From Chlamydomonas reinhardtii (lineage: Eukaryota; Chlorophyta; Chlorophyceae; Chlamydomonadales; Chlamydomonadaceae): a DNA stretch of 64,000 nt. Both the position numbers and the translations under genes were made by a program. The stretch lies in assembly GCF_000002595.2 (NCBI RefSeq), contig NC_057009.1, positions 2,939,346-3,003,345 on the forward strand. Direction: 5' to 3'. Below the pieces are notes generated by a model that was not told the DNA's origin, did no database searches, and was given only the letters and a program-made list of their open reading frames with translations. Position 1 is the stretch's first letter. Each line of letters starts with the position of its first letter. This document shows positions 28,301-41,282 of the stretch, in pieces.

Positions 28301-29462
28301 CATGGACCGGCGCTGGGCCGGCAGGGAGAGACTCACCACTCCTGTCGTGGCGGTCACAGTACGTAGTGCGTCCAGGATCCAGGCAGCATGGGGCAGTGCC
28401 GTCAGGGGGAGCAGCGACAGGACAAAGCGTGAGCGCATGATTCACACATGCTGATTTCTTTGCTGGCAGTCATAGCACGATACACGAAAGCGGAACAGGC
28501 AACCAGCACGCTGATTCCACCACTCCACAACATTTCCGAGCCCTCCCAAATCCCGAGGACCTCCCGAGGGCCTCCCGAGGGCCTCTCGGCCGCGCGCTCC
28601 TAGCAGCGCACCAGTGTATTCCCCACGATGCTGCTGGCGATGACCCGGCGCAGGTGCAAGTCCTCGTCGTCCTCGCGGCTGTCGCTGGGGAAATACTCCA
28701 CCTGCGCGCCGGCCAGGAGGCCGAAGGGTGTGCAGTCGGGCGAGTTTGTGTTTGGTGTGTTTGCAGAGGGCGGCGTGCGGACCACATGGCCACGCGGTAT
28801 GGGTGCCGGTGCGCCGGGGTGCTACTGCCCAGCTGCAGCACTATGACCGCATGCGCCGCCCGCCTGCCAGCCGCACATACGCCGGCGGAACCAGCAAAAC
28901 CGTGCCCTGCCTCTCCCAACTGTGCCTGCATGCCGCCATGCTTTCATTGCAATTCATGTTGTCCTTGAGCTCGTGTCAAGCCGCCACTCCTGCCACCACG
29001 GCTCGGCCTCACCTTGTCACTGAACTTGACCTGCTTCCGAGTGGACTGGTGCTTCGGCTTGCCGCTGTTAGGGGTTGCGCCGTTCTGGCTGCCGTCCTTA
29101 GCTGCCCCTTGGAGCCCGTCCGTCGCCCCGTCCGTGTCCCCTGCCATGGGTGCTGCATCTTTCCCTATGCTCAGCGCTATCGCGCCGTCGTCTAACCCCT
29201 CCGCTAGCGCACTGTCACCAGCACCTGCCGCGGAGTCTGCTGCCCCCCGCGGCAGCAGCGGCGCCCCCTCGCGCTGCTCCCGCGGCACCAAGAACGAGAG
29301 TTCTACATCAACGTGAGAGCGCTCCGGCGCTTGCCCAAGGAGGGGTGCTGCATCGCTGGCGCTGTTGGAGCCGGAGGAGGGGGCTGTGCTGTATACCGGT
29401 GTGGCAGGCGCCTGCGCTTCATGGTCCGGTGCTGTTGGCAGCCCGGACCCAACCTCTCCCAT
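25342..29462 (-). CDS. MHS-type major facilitator superfamily transporter with a 5-nt microexon
   Basis: Predicted 12-helix proton symporter of the metabolite:H+ symporter (ProP/KgtP/ShiA-like) family. Exons on the minus strand: 29462-29013, 28701-28612, 28341-28337, 28104-28026, 27849-27732, 27474-27422, 27256-27101, 26731-26595, 26381-26210, 25971-25679 and 25525-25342 (578 aa). Residues 1-150 are a low-complexity cytosolic extension. The core begins RRVIASSIVGNTL-EW-YDFLIYTFLGG, followed by AAGFATRPLGALVFGIISDR, the MFS loop DRYSRKTALM, LIRVLQGFAVGGEFTATMVF and GGWLSDKYGRTRV. Exon 3 (GAGTG) is required for phase and restores the conserved E-W of this family. The start is the first ATG after an in-frame TTG. 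A histidine/acid loop (EEEDDHHHHGSG) lies in the central loop. Substrate unknown. Divergent from GPAT9. Confidence 0.85.
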
Positions 29463-29821
29463 CCTCAAGCGCTAGGCCCAGCGCGCTAAGAATTACAGCA
29501 AAACGACGCCTGAGGATGTTCCATTTCGCCGTTGTAAAACTGTGCCCAGGCTAGAGGAATGATAAACGGTTGTATATAATATTAAACATGATGAAGCTAT
29601 GGTAATACGGGAACGCACGCATACACAGAATGGAGCCTTCCATCATGCTTTCCGTCATGCAAGAGCACAGGCGAAAACCTACCTGTTTGTGTCACAAAGT
29701 AGGTACTGGTGGTGTAGATCCCCTAAACAAGTCCTGTTTGACGGACAGCTGCGTTTCTGCAACCTGTGCTGCACGATTCTCTGCCGGGCCGGGTCTACCC
29801 GCCCCGGCGAAAGTAGTCAAC
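29463..29821. promoter_or_regulatory. Shared upstream region of the MFS transporter and GPAT9
   Basis: Divergent start codons are 359 bp apart. An AT-rich stretch (ttgtatataatattaaac, near 29572-29589) is the best core-promoter candidate; which gene it serves is unclear. Confidence 0.45.
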
Positions 29822-32800
29822 ATGGTAGAAACATCTCGTGCTCCTGACGGGACGAACCGGAGGAACTCGCTATCGGCCCGTCCTGCGGCAAACCTTCCCG
29901 GTTTGCGGAACGTTGCTTCTGTAAGCGCTGACAAGGACCAGGAACCAGCACTGGTGACAAGGTAAGAGGCGGTTCTCAACGCGTATGAACTAGTCGGCAC
30001 CGCACAGTGCAGGCCCCGCTCAGACCTGTATATTTTGTGCACTGCTTCATACAAGGGAGGGGCCGACCAAGGACAACGCGGAAATCGACCAGCTGTACGC
30101 GGATGCGGAGGATCAGCGGTTGTCGAAAACGTCGCTGGTAGACGACGTGCTGAACATCAGCAATGTGCTCACGGACGGCGTGTCGGCGATGGTGGACGAC
30201 TCCTTCAACAAGTGCTTTACCAGCACGCGCCCGGAGCCCTGGAACTGGAACATCTACCTGTTCCCCATCTGGGTGGTGGGCGTGCTGGTCCGGTAAGCGC
30301 TGGGGCGCAGGAGGGACGGAAGGCACCACGTGTGGGTTGGCACGCCGTGTGCGGGCGGTTGATCTGCAGGAGTTGCGTCGTGTCATTGAGGGAACCCGGC
30401 GCGATCTTTTTGACAGCTCATGCTCATCACGCACAGGTATTTCATCCTGTTCCCGGTGCGGCTAACACTGCTCATGATTGCCTTCAACACTCTCATCCTC
30501 TTGTTCCTGGTGTTCGACATCTCACTGCCGCGCGGCAGGTGTGTGCCCGCGTGCCCGTGTGCCCGTGCGTGTCTGTATCGGTCGGGTTTCAGCCATGTGG
30601 TTGGTGTTGGCGCCATGCCGGGGGTGGCGCCATGCCAGCTGGGAGTGCTGACGAGGGCCGCAGACATGATCAGGGCTGACAGGGTCAGGCAGCAGGAATG
30701 GGATCAGCGCATGTGGTGTGGCAGGGTTTTCAAGATGTGTCGCGTGTGGCCTGTGCGTACTTCTACGACGACGGCACATGGACGGGCGCGAGCCTGGGGT
30801 ATAGGGCTGTAGCAGTCCCATCTGACCGTGAACACACATGCCATCATGCACATGCACATGCAGACGGAAGATGGCGATTCAGCGCAAGCTGGTGCAGTGG
30901 ATGTGCTGCGCCTGGGTGGCGGCGTGGCACGGGGTGATCAGGTGCGACCGTGAGTAGGCCGCGGCAGTAAGCGGCCATGGGGAGGCGACTTGTGCGTGAC
31001 AGCGCGGGTGCTGTCACGTGCGGGTTCGTCGGCAGGATCCAGCTTGTTGGGCTCTCGCAGCATGTCAGGTTACGAGCAATTGCACCGACCTCGGCTGCCC
31101 TCCACGCCTGCTGTACCGCTGTGCCTGACCACAAACTTCACTTCTTAACTGGTCATGAATGTAACGCCCCCCCGCCCCCCACCCCCCGCCTCCCCGGCTC
31201 CCCACCTCGCTGTGCTGCCCCCGTTCCGCAGGTACCACGGCCCCAAGCCCACGCCCGGCCCCAACCGCATCTGGGTGTCCAACCACACCTCCATGATTGA
31301 CTACGTGGTGCTGTGTAGCTACAGCCCCTTCGCCGTCATCATGCAGCTGCACCACGGCTGGATCGCGTTCCTGCAGAAGCGCATCCTGTCCTCGCTGGGC
31401 TGCCTGTGGTTCAACAGGTGTGCGGGGACGTGAGGAGCAGGGCTGTGGGAGCAAGGGTCGATGAAGAGGCGGAAGGACTGTCGCGGGGCGCGAGGGCGTA
31501 CCGGGTCAAGAACGGGGTCAGCGTGGGAGATATGGCAAGGAAAGGCGTTGGGGGCTGCGCTGCCCCAGCCGCCTTGCACCACCTTGCACACCTCTCCTTT
31601 TCACGCATCGGGCCGCCAGGTGCTTTCCTGAAACAGCCGCCGCACCGCATGCCGCCGCGCGCTGTCACAGGACGGAGGTGAACGACCGCGCAGTGGTGGC
31701 GACGCGCATGCGCGAGCACGTGAACAACCCGGACGGCATCCCGCTGCTCATCTTCCCCGAGGGCACCTGCGTCAACAACGAGTACACGGTCATGTTTAAA
31801 CGTGGCGCGTTCGACATCGGCGCCACGGTGCGTATGTATGCGTGTGCGTGTGTTAAAGAGCACAAGGAAAACGTGTGCGTCTGTGTATATGTGTGCGTGT
31901 GTAGGAGGGAAGGGCGCAGCAGGAGGGATGAAGCTTGTGTCAGGCGTGATGGGTTAAGGGATGGTGGACCGGCAACGTCTTGATGGGACAAGGGTGGGAG
32001 GCTCGCTGTGCTCTTGACGCCGTGAGGGTGAGAGCCGCGGTGCCGTGTGGGGCATCCCGCGGATGAGTACCCTTGCAATCCAAGGGCATATGCGACCAGC
32101 CGCCTCCCTGACACCGCACCCTGGCACACGGCATCAATTTCTTGTTCCCCGGTGTGTGCGCCCGCAGGTGTGCCCTGTGGCCATCAAGTACAACAAGATC
32201 TTTGTGGACGCCTTCTGGAACAGCCGCCGCGAGTCGTTCGGCAAGCACCTGTTCCGCCTGCTGACCAGCTGGGCTCTGGTGTGCGACATCTACTTCCTGG
32301 AGCCGCAGGCGCTGCGGGAGGGTGCGTGTGGGCGGGAGGGGGATGGCGAGGAGGAAGGGAAGGAGGTGGGGAGGAGGAGGAAGGGGAGACGAGGGGAGAC
32401 GTGGGGAGGGGGAGGGGGTGAGGAAGAGGGGCAGGACGAGGGTGAAGGTGGTAAGGGGTAGGCGGCGGGAAAGCAGGATGAGCGGAGGCGCGAGCAGTAG
32501 GGAGCATGGGGGAAAGGACTTAAAGCACTTGCGGTTGTCCCGCGCTTTGCTCGCTGCACGCCATGCCTACCGGTCCTAGCCAGCTTTCGCCGGATCACTG
32601 GCACCGGGCAAACGCCACGGTCGCTAGCCGCCTCTCCACTCGCCTCCACCGCCCCCAACCCAACTGTGCACGCAGGCGAGACGCCGCAGGAGTTCGCGGG
32701 GCGGGTGCAGGCGATGATTGCCAAGTATGCCAACCTGCGCATTGTGCCCTGGGACGGCTACCTCAAATACTACAACCTAGGAGAGAAGAACCCGGGGCTT

Positions 32801-32953
32801 ATCGAGAAGCGGCGCCGCGTGCTTGCGGACGTGCTGCGTGGATATCTGGGAAAGCAGGTGCAGCAGCCGGCGGCGGCGGCAGCGGCAGGAGGCGGAGAGA
32901 AGGCTGCGAAAGGCGAGCAGGGCAACGCGAGTGAGGGGAAGAAGGAGCAGTGA
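29822..32953 (+). CDS. GPAT9: ER glycerol-3-phosphate acyltransferase, GPAT9 type
   Basis: First acylation of glycerol-3-phosphate for membrane lipids and triacylglycerol at the ER. Exons: 29822-29961, 30056-30292, 30437-30538, 30864-30941, 31232-31417, 31671-31827, 32168-32321 and 32676-32953 (443 aa, all phases consistent). Two hydrophobic segments (IYLFPIWVVGVLVRYFILFP and LTLLMIAFNTLILLFLVFD) precede the acyltransferase blocks: NHTSMID (about 203-209, block I), the block II region up to CLWFNRTEVNDR, FPEGTCVNNEY (block III) and CPVAIKYNKIF (block IV). The segment WNSRRESFGKHLFRLLTSWA and the order of blocks match plant GPAT9 and mammalian AGPAT6/GPAT4 rather than plastid ATS1. The tail is an A/G/K/E-rich stretch. 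No TGTAA was noticed soon after the stop. Confidence 0.9.
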
Positions 32954-34591
32954 GGGCGTGAGGCTTGTGGCCTTGGGTGTTTGGGGGCAGGGACTTCGGA
33001 GCTGGGGACTGGGAGGGACGCATGTGTTGACGTGTATAGGCATCGTCGGAAACGGCACTGACGAAGTGAAGTGACGGGGGGCAATGCCATGTCAGGTAGT
33101 GAGGGGGCGCCCGGTGCCGTCGTGGTGTGGCGGTGTCATGTCCGGCTGTGGAAAGCTGACTGACAACTCACAAAGGGCCTGGTGTGTCTGCATGTGTATG
33201 TTGCGTATCCCTCGCGTGCGGCTGCACATTAATAAGTGCTCGATCCTGTTGTGGTTACTGTCGTGGTGGGTACCGCAGGTGTGGCGGACAAGAGCGGCTC
33301 AGAAGAGCCCACCGGCTGGAAGAAGGTGGCGGCAGGCGCGCAGGTGCACCCGCAGTGAGGGAAGGCAGCACGGAGAGGGTCTCGGAAGCCTCTCGCCCCG
33401 CGTCGTGTGCCGAGCGAGTGCCGAGGAATGTGGGCATGGCAGCGGCTGCCGTAATATCAATGTATTGTAGTATTCGGGTGAGGGTCCCGGGAAAGGGTTG
33501 TGGGTCGATCTGGGTCGGATGGGAATCTTGGGTTCGTTTTGGCGCGGTGCTGCTGGGGGTGCTGCTGGGGTTGCTACGGGGCCAATCATGTAGTAGGCAT
33601 CAGAAGTCTCATAACATCATTAAGCTGGACTCTTGCCGCGGAAGTCGGGCACGTGTCGAGGGCGTGGCAGCGCAAGCATTGTCACTGACTGTGCATGGGC
33701 GTGTGACGGAGCCATAGCTTGCCCAGCAGCGGGTGTTGACATGACGGGCTGACATATGATCATACGGCAGGGGTGTTCTCGATTCAGCGCTAGTTCAGTT
33801 GTTTGGCTGGATGCTGTGCAGACATGAAGGTTGAAGAGGATGTGAAGGTTGAAATGGCAACGTTTGTTACGGGGCTTGGAGAGTTGGAGGAAGGATTTCC
33901 ATCGAGCACGGTGCTTGATGTGTCGCTGAGACGCTCAGTTGCCAACTGTGACGCAACGTGGGACCACCTCGTTTGAAACGGTATGACAACGCGAGAAGTG
34001 CCCAAGGCTCAAGCCACACGCGTGATGTTGCAGTCATGCACGAATGAGTCATGACCACTTGCTCACCAGCACGCACCCCTGTACAGCACTCGCGCGCGCC
34101 TATCCTTCGAATGGTCGTAAGTCATAACGAGCAGCCGCCGACCCCTTCGCCCCATCCTGCAGTCCCCCGAACTGCATCGAGCCCATCATCCTGCCGCGTG
34201 TGATGCTGCTGCCGCCCAGCCCGCCGCTGCAGTACGCGCCACATCCAGACCTCCATTCCTTGCTCTCGCAGCGCCGCCGTAATGTTCGGCCTTCGTGCGC
34301 GCAACAGGAACGTGTTGGGCCCTGCTGTGTTTATCCTCACCACCTACACGGAAGCCCGCGCAATAAGAAAACTCCTGCCATCCACCAAAGCCTGCTGCAT
34401 TAAGTCCTCCTTGTCTTCGTCCTCGTCCTCCTGATCGGCCAATCCTTCCCAAGACCGGCGGCATGGGCTTCGACGCCCATCCATCCCCGCACACCATCCG
34501 CAACACGCGCGCACCTCACGCCTCATGTGGTCATGCCCCAACCCTAGCAGGCGCGAACCCCGCATCCCTGCGCTCAAGTGCCGCCTACGCT
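32954..34591. other. Convergent 3' region between GPAT9 and ThrRS
   Basis: No exon, repeat family or RNA gene could be supported in these 1.6 kb. Both flanking genes end here, so it should hold two 3' UTRs. Small ORFs present show no family resemblance. Confidence 0.5.
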
Positions 34592-37500
34592 TTACGCGTC
34601 GGCCTCCGCCGCGCCGTCGCCCTCCGCCGGCTTCTGGCCCTTGCCGCTGAGGGCCGAGTCGCGGCTGCGTGTGTTGCGCTCCTGTGAAGCATCAAGTGGA
34701 GTGGAGGAAAGGGGCTGGTGAGTTGATAGCTTTGATCAACACCAGAACCTTTGGAGTTGACTTGAGGCAATGTTGGACACTCCTGCCGACCCTATAGGCC
34801 AAAGTTTCACAGCTCTGCATCCTCTTCCCTCGCCGCCCTGTCACCCAGCCACCTCCTGCACGCCCCCTCTCCGCCGCCCACGCCCTCCCTCCCCCTCCCT
34901 CCCGCGGTCCATTTGGGATTGGAATGAAATGCACCCTCCACCCACGCCCTCCGTCTCACCCCCCCCAGCCCCTCCCCTCCTAACCCGCGACCCCCACTCA
35001 CCAGCACCATGAGCTCGCGCACGTCCGACAGCTTGAACATGCCGTGCACCACGTTGTCGCGCGTGCGCACGTTGACTGTCTGCGCCGTCTTCTCCGCCTC
35101 GCCCACCACCAGGATGTAGTTGTACTGCGCCAGCTGCGCCTCGCGCACCTGAGGGGGGGCGGGTGAGGGGCGGGCGCGGGTGAGGGGCGGGCGCGGGTGA
35201 GGGGCGGGCGCGGATGAGGGGCGGGTGCGCATGAGGGGCGGGTGCGGATGAGGAGCGGGTGCGGATGAGGGGCGGGTGCAATGGTTTTGGGTGAAGCGTC
35301 ACGAGGTGAAGGGGGAACGAGTCACGGGGTATGACAGGCTTGGTGGCGGGAGGCGGGCGGACAGGAGTGGGGCAGGCCAGTGTTACCAGGCACGCAGTGG
35401 CAACGGAACACAGATGGCCGCAGGACAGGACGACGCGCCGCGGGCAAGCCACCTGCCCGATGAAGGCCCCAGGCCCGCCACCTCTCCCCTCACAGGCCGC
35501 CGCGCGCACCTTCTTCTGCATCTTGCGGTCGGTGGAGTCCACGTCGCAGTGCAGGCCCGCGCTGCGCAGCTCCTTGCGCACCTGCACAGGGCGAGACACA
35601 CACACACACACACGAGTAAGGTATCGTCAGACCTCTTGAGCACGCCAGCGCTACGGCACTCGCATGCAACCCCCGGGCCGCCAACCCCCGTTGCTGTCAT
35701 GTAATCATGCCTGCCCCCACCCAGCCACCCGCCCCACCCAACGCCACCCCCCCGCTCCGCTCCGGCCCCCGCCACCACGCCACCTTCCCCGTACGGCCCC
35801 ACCGTGAACGCGTACTCCACGCTGTTCTCGGAGATGGGCACCACCATGACCTGGCGCGGGTTGAGCCAGAAGGGCCACTTGCCGGCGAAGTGCTCGGTGA
35901 GGATGGCGAACATGCGCTCCACGCTGCCCAGCACGGCGCGGTGCACGATCACGGGCCGCTCCAGGGTGCCGGCCTCGCTGGCGTACTCCAGGCCGAAGCT
36001 GTGCGCGGGGGTTACATTACATTCACAATTGCCGGGGCAAGGCGAGGGAGCGCGAGGCGGGATAAGTGTGTGTGGTGCTTGCCGAGGGGCGGGGGGGCCG
36101 GGTGCGGGGCGACTGGTGAGGTATCCCGTCGGAGCCAAAAGTCGCGGGCATTTCGGCCGGACTTGACCCGGCAGCGCCGGCACGCCCAGTCGCTCCCGCG
36201 GTGCTACCCCTCCCCTCGCTCAGCCCCTCCCCGTACCACTTCCTCAACTAACCGTGAATGCAATCCCCCCGCCTGCCGCCTCGCTGCCCTCCGCTCCCCT
36301 CCCGCCTCACCGGATGGGCAGCTGGAAGTCCAGCTGCACGGTGGCGCACTGGAACTTGCGGCGCAGGGCGTCGTACACGGTGATGTCGATCTTGGGGCCG
36401 TAGAAGGCGCCGTCGCCGGGGTTAAGCACCCACGCCCTAGGGAGGGTTGGGAGGGGTTTGGGAGGGTGACTGGGTGATGGAGTGAGCTGGTGAGAGGGTT
36501 GGCGGATGGAGGAATGTAAAGTGCGCGGGTGAAGCAACCCCTGACCGCAGCCGCGATTGCCCCGCAGCCCCGCCCTTTCCACCCGCCCTACACACGCCAA
36601 ATCCCGCCTGGCACCCTGCCTGGCGCCCCACCCCACCCGACGCCCTAGTTCGCGCCCCGCCTCTGGCATCCCACCCACCCATACCGCCCCCGCAGCCGCC
36701 GCTGCTTCACTCACTTTCCGGTGGAGTTGAGCGCGTCCGTGAGCGCCTGCTCCGCCTTGTTCCACAGCTCGATGTCGCCCAGGTAGCCCTCGGGCCGCGT
36801 GGACAGAGCCATGGTGCAGTCCAGCCCAAACACCTCGTACACCTCGCCCAGCAGCTTCAGGAAGCCCTGCACCTCGGCCATCACCTGCAGGGGCAGGGGC
36901 AGCGGCAGGGCAGGGCAGCGGCAGGGCAAGGGGAGCGGGTGGGGTTGGGTGGAGGGGCGGTCCAGGCGTGGGTAGTCAGAAGACGGTTGGGGCCATAATG
37001 ACGCAGCCACAAGCCCAAAACGGATTCAATCACGCTCCGCCCCCGCCTGCCCGCCTCCTCAAGCCCCCCCCCCCCCACACACGCCCCGGCTGCAGCTTCT
37101 CCTTGCAGCGCTACTGTTTCCTTACGGGATTGGTTCAGAGTTAAGCCCCCGCTCTCCACATCCCCCATTGCATTGGGTTCGGTTAAGTTTGGGCTGGCAT
37201 CTACAGCCCCCGGACGCCCCCCCATGCCCACCTGGTCGGAGCGGCAGAAGATGTGTGCGTCGTCCTGCTGGAAGCGCCGCACGCGCGTCAGGCCGGTCAG
37301 GGCGCCGCTGTACTCGTTGCGGTGCAGCACGCCAAAGTCCGCCAGGCGCAGCGGCAGCTCGCGGTAGGAGCGGGTGCGGTTGGCGAACATCAGGCAGTGG
37401 CCTGGGGGGTGAGAGGGGGAGAGGAGGGGTGGTGGGCGTGGTGGGGGTACACTCATGATTACTAAGGACGTGAAGGCGTAGCCAGGGACAGGGGGTGGTG

Positions 37501-40500
37501 GTGGTGGTGGTCGGTGGGGATAGAGGAGGGTGGTGGTGTGGGGTGAGAGGGTGCCCAGCCGGTCAGGAGCGTGCAGCGCACGGGCTGGCGGCGTGGCAAG
37601 TGGGCACAAAGGCCTGTCGTGTTCATGGCCCTAATATGCCGCCGCTTTGGTCCTACCACAGACGTCCGTCCCCACTGCCCAGCTACCCCTCAAGTTCGTT
37701 CATAATTCCGACCCTCCTCCTTCTGCTCCGCCGCCTCACCGGGGCAGTTCATGGGCTTGAGGCCGAACTCCTGCTTCTCGATGTCGAACGAGAACATGTT
37801 CTCGCGGTAGTGGTCGGCGTGCCCGCTGGTCTTCCACAGGTCGAAGTTGTAGATGTTGGGCGTAATGACCTCCTCGTACTCGTACTCCCAGTACTTCTCG
37901 CTGGGGGGGAGGTGGCGGGGGCCGGAGGCGGGGGGGGGGGCAGGGAGTGGGGGCAGGGAATGGGGCAGAGCGTGGGGCAAGGAGCGGCGCAGAGAGTGGG
38001 GCAGGGCCGGATACACCCACTTGACACTACAGCTCGCTAGGTCCCTACCAGGAAAGGGAGTATGGGACCCGCCCCCTCTGGCCATAGGCCCCAGTGCCCC
38101 GAGCTCGGGGCTGGAACCGACCAAACCCCTCCTTCACCCCTTCGCGCTTGGACTCCCCTGGCCCCCACCCCCGGGGGCGCACCAGTGCACCACTCACCGG
38201 ATGTAGCCCACCAGGTTGTTGTAGATGCGCGCGCCGTGCGGCAGGAAGAAGCAGGAGCCGGGCGACAGCGGGTGGAAGAAGAACAGCTCCTGCTGCACGC
38301 CAACCACGCGGTGGTCGCGCTTCTTGGCCTGCGGGTGGGCAGGGGGTGGGGTGGGCGGGGTCGGTGTGGTGGTGGTAGACACTTATTAAGGATAGCGTGA
38401 CGAAGCCTTCCTCGTGTCCGATGTGCCGCCTTCCCTTCCATCCCTGGCACCCCCAGTGTCCCCGGTAGCGTGCTGAGCAGTCCAGCGCACTCCGAGTTTG
38501 GTTCTCGTACTGACTAGTGTCCCGGACTGGCCCCGTTATCCCAACCCCACCCCCAGCGCCTTTGTCGTCCCGCCCCCGCGCCCTTGCACCATACCCGGCC
38601 CCCTGCGTGCTCCCACATCACCGGCCATCTCCTCTTCGCCACCTCCCCCTCTTCCGCCCCACCTGCTGCTCCTCCCGCCCTCCCCTCCCCCGCGCCCACC
38701 TCCTCCATGCGGTGCTGGTAGTCCTTGAGCAGCTTGCTGTCGGGGAAGGTGACGCCGTACACGCGCTGCAGCGGCTCGCGCTTCACGTCGCCGCGCCAGA
38801 AGGCGCGCGACATCTGCGTCACGCTGATGGCCTGCGGCGCGGGAGGGGGTGCGCGCGCGTGGGTAAGGGCGTGGTTGGGTGGATGTGGCGTGAAGATGCA
38901 GGGGCAGAGGAAGGTGGCTGTGAAGTGTTGGATACACGCGACGTACAATATTCCCTGTGGCGCTGCCCCATGTGTCAGTGCCTGCGCGGTGCGCACGTGC
39001 GCGGCGGGTGCGAGCTAGGTGCTGACACCGGCGTCGGCGTTGCTGCTGCTAGGCCTCTGCGCCTGGCTTCCTGTGGGCTCCTTCCCAAGCCGGCGGACAC
39101 GCGCAGCTGCATTCGCACCCTGGACCCCCTCAGTTCATCTCTTCTGTGCGCCATGGACGGCTGCACCCACCACCCCCGCCGCCCTATGGCCTGCTGCCCC
39201 GCATCCCCGCTCGCCTGTCCGTCGCGTTTCCCCCATCCCTTGTCCGCCACCCGGTCTCCCGATCCCTCCCGTCCGCCCTTCACCATCTCCCGCATGCCAT
39301 CTTCCACTTCCCCTGCTCGCCCTCACCCATCCCGCTGCCGCCATCCCCCTCCTGCTCGCTCCCTGCGCCGCCCACCTTCATGTAACTGGTGGAGGGCAGG
39401 TGGGGGCCCGAGCACAGGTCCACCATGGGGCCCACGCGGTAGATGGTGATGGTGGCGTCGGCCGGCAGGCCCTGGATGATCTCAATCTGTGGGTGGGAGG
39501 GGGCGGCAGGCGGGCAGGCAGAGGTGTCGCGTCGCCGATCAAGCAAGTGGAATATGGAGTTCGGAGGTGGGCTGTGTGAGGACGTGAGCTGTGCCCCAAC
39601 AAACGAAAACGACCTGCTTTTCCAAACCCACACATCCGCAAGCCGGTCCCCGCGCCGCTCCGGACGGCGCCATCCATGCGCAATCCGTGCTTTACGCCTC
39701 TCCGCCCAGCCGCACCGTCCCACTGCCACCAACCACCACACGCGTCCTGCCCTCGGTGCCAAACCCCGCCAGACGGCAGCGACCCAACCCCGTCCTCCAT
39801 TCATCACCACTTTCCCAATCCCCATGAACGGCTACCCTTCCCCTCCATCCCCCACACCTTGAACTTGTTCTCCTCGAACATGGACAGCGCCTCCTCGCGC
39901 GTCACCACCACGCGCTGGAACTTCTGGCTCTCCTTCACCGACTGCATGTGTGTCACGATGTGGGTTCGGAGTTTGGACACGTCAGGCAAGGTAAACAGCC
40001 GAAATAGACAGACGACGTGGCGGTGCTGCCCCGACCCGTGGGACCGTGCTTATAGTCTTACACTGTAGCCGCACGTGCGGACGCGCCTTCCGCGTCGCCT
40101 GCAACCCTCCCCAGTTCTGCCCTCCCCCCCTTCTGCCCTCCCCGGCCCCCATCCGGTACCGCTTTTCCAAACATCCTTGCAATCTCCCCCCTCCCTCCCT
40201 CCCTCCCTCCCTCCCTCCGTCCGTCCGTCCGTCCCCGCCCGCCACCACCACCCCACTCCACTCCTCCCTCCCGGCTCCCGCCCTCCTCTCACCCCCTCGA
40301 TGCGCTTCTCCAGCCGCGCCTTGTCCGCCTCCGTCAGCGTGCGGTCGCCCATGAAGCAGTCATAGTAGAAGCCCTCCTCCAGCGCGGGGCCGATGGTGAG
40401 GTCCACGCCGAACTCCAGCTCCAGCGCCTGGCCCAGCAAATGGGCCGAGGAGTGCCAGAAGGCCTGTGGTGGGGAGGGAGGGAGATGGGAGGGAGGTGAG

Positions 40501-41282
40501 TGGGGAGGGTTAGGGTAGGGAGGAAGAGAAGGGGGCTGAGAAGGAGGGCCCAAAGGCGGATGTGTAAGTCCTGATCAGGCGGGAGGCGGCAGGGAGGGCG
40601 GCTGATTGACGTTGCGCACACGGATCTTTGGGCACTCCATGGTCCGTCGCCCTCCACACAACTTCAAGGACGCTTCACCTTTCCCGCCATCGCCCTTTTA
40701 TTCCCCAAGTGCCCAAGGTAGGCATCCCTGGCTGCGGCCGTGTGGGGTCACCAACAGCTTCCCTTGAGTTCACACACGCCTGGCCTCCCGCGCGCTGCGT
40801 CGACCCGGGTCCCGTGTCGCCGCCGGACCCGTGCCTTCCCCCCTCCCCACCGTGCCCGAGCCCTTAGCATCTGCTAGCGCCTGGCAAAACCCCAGGTCAT
40901 CACCCCCGGCAATACTTACGTCCTTGCCCTCGGTGTCGTCAAAGCTGAATAGCTTAAGCGCACAATCGCCCTCCAGCGGGCGGGCCAGGTCCCATGCGTG
41001 CCCGTCCACGTCCGCGACCACCACCTTCTTCGCCAGGCTGGCCGAGATCTCTTTAGCAATGTCCATGGGAGTGGTCACGCCCTGGACCGCGGCGCGCTCC
41101 TTGCCGTCGGGCATGATCACCTTGATAGCCACATTGGCGGCCTTCGCGGCCTCGAGCTTGGCCTGCTCACGCTCAAGGAACTTCTCAAAGACCTCGACAC
41201 GCTTTTTGTAGTAGGGCATACGCTCCTCCACAGGGGAGGGTCCCACGGAAGCAGCGGCCATCTTATCAACCAATTCAGCCAT
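34592..41282 (-). CDS. Threonyl-tRNA synthetase
   Basis: Charges tRNA-Thr; class II synthetase. Exons on the minus strand: 41282-40920, 40463-40293, 39941-39858, 39486-39376, 38831-38700, 38328-38198, 37900-37740, 37401-37232, 36884-36715, 36436-36311, 35998-35803, 35581-35510, 35148-35002 and 34681-34592 (707 aa, phases consistent). Domains: TGS (about 50-120, [16 protein letters not shown]), N2 editing (HSSAHLLG, H-x3-H), and catalytic core with zinc ligand Cys in KPMNCPGHCLMF, motif 2 ([20 protein letters not shown], then [12 protein letters not shown]) and motif 3 ([19 protein letters not shown]). The anticodon-binding end has [20 protein letters not shown]. The N-terminus has no obvious transit peptide, so a cytosolic enzyme is likeliest, though dual targeting cannot be excluded. 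The intron before exon 13 contains a GC-rich minisatellite. The start is 170 bp from the GNAT start. Confidence 0.95.
35151..35281. repeat. GC-rich minisatellite in a ThrRS intron, unit about 18 bp
   Basis: About seven imperfect units of the type gaggggcgggcgcgggt / gaggggcgggtgcggat run directly upstream (gene sense) of the exon 13 acceptor. Confidence 0.8.
40186..40235. repeat. Compound (CCCT)n/(CCGT)n microsatellite in a ThrRS intron
   Basis: A run of ccct units switches to four ccgt units at about 40218. Confidence 0.85.

Noticed and set aside
35383-36183. Minus-strand open frame of 266 codons
   Set aside because: It contains ThrRS exon 11 in frame but then reads through introns; only 35998-35803 is coding.
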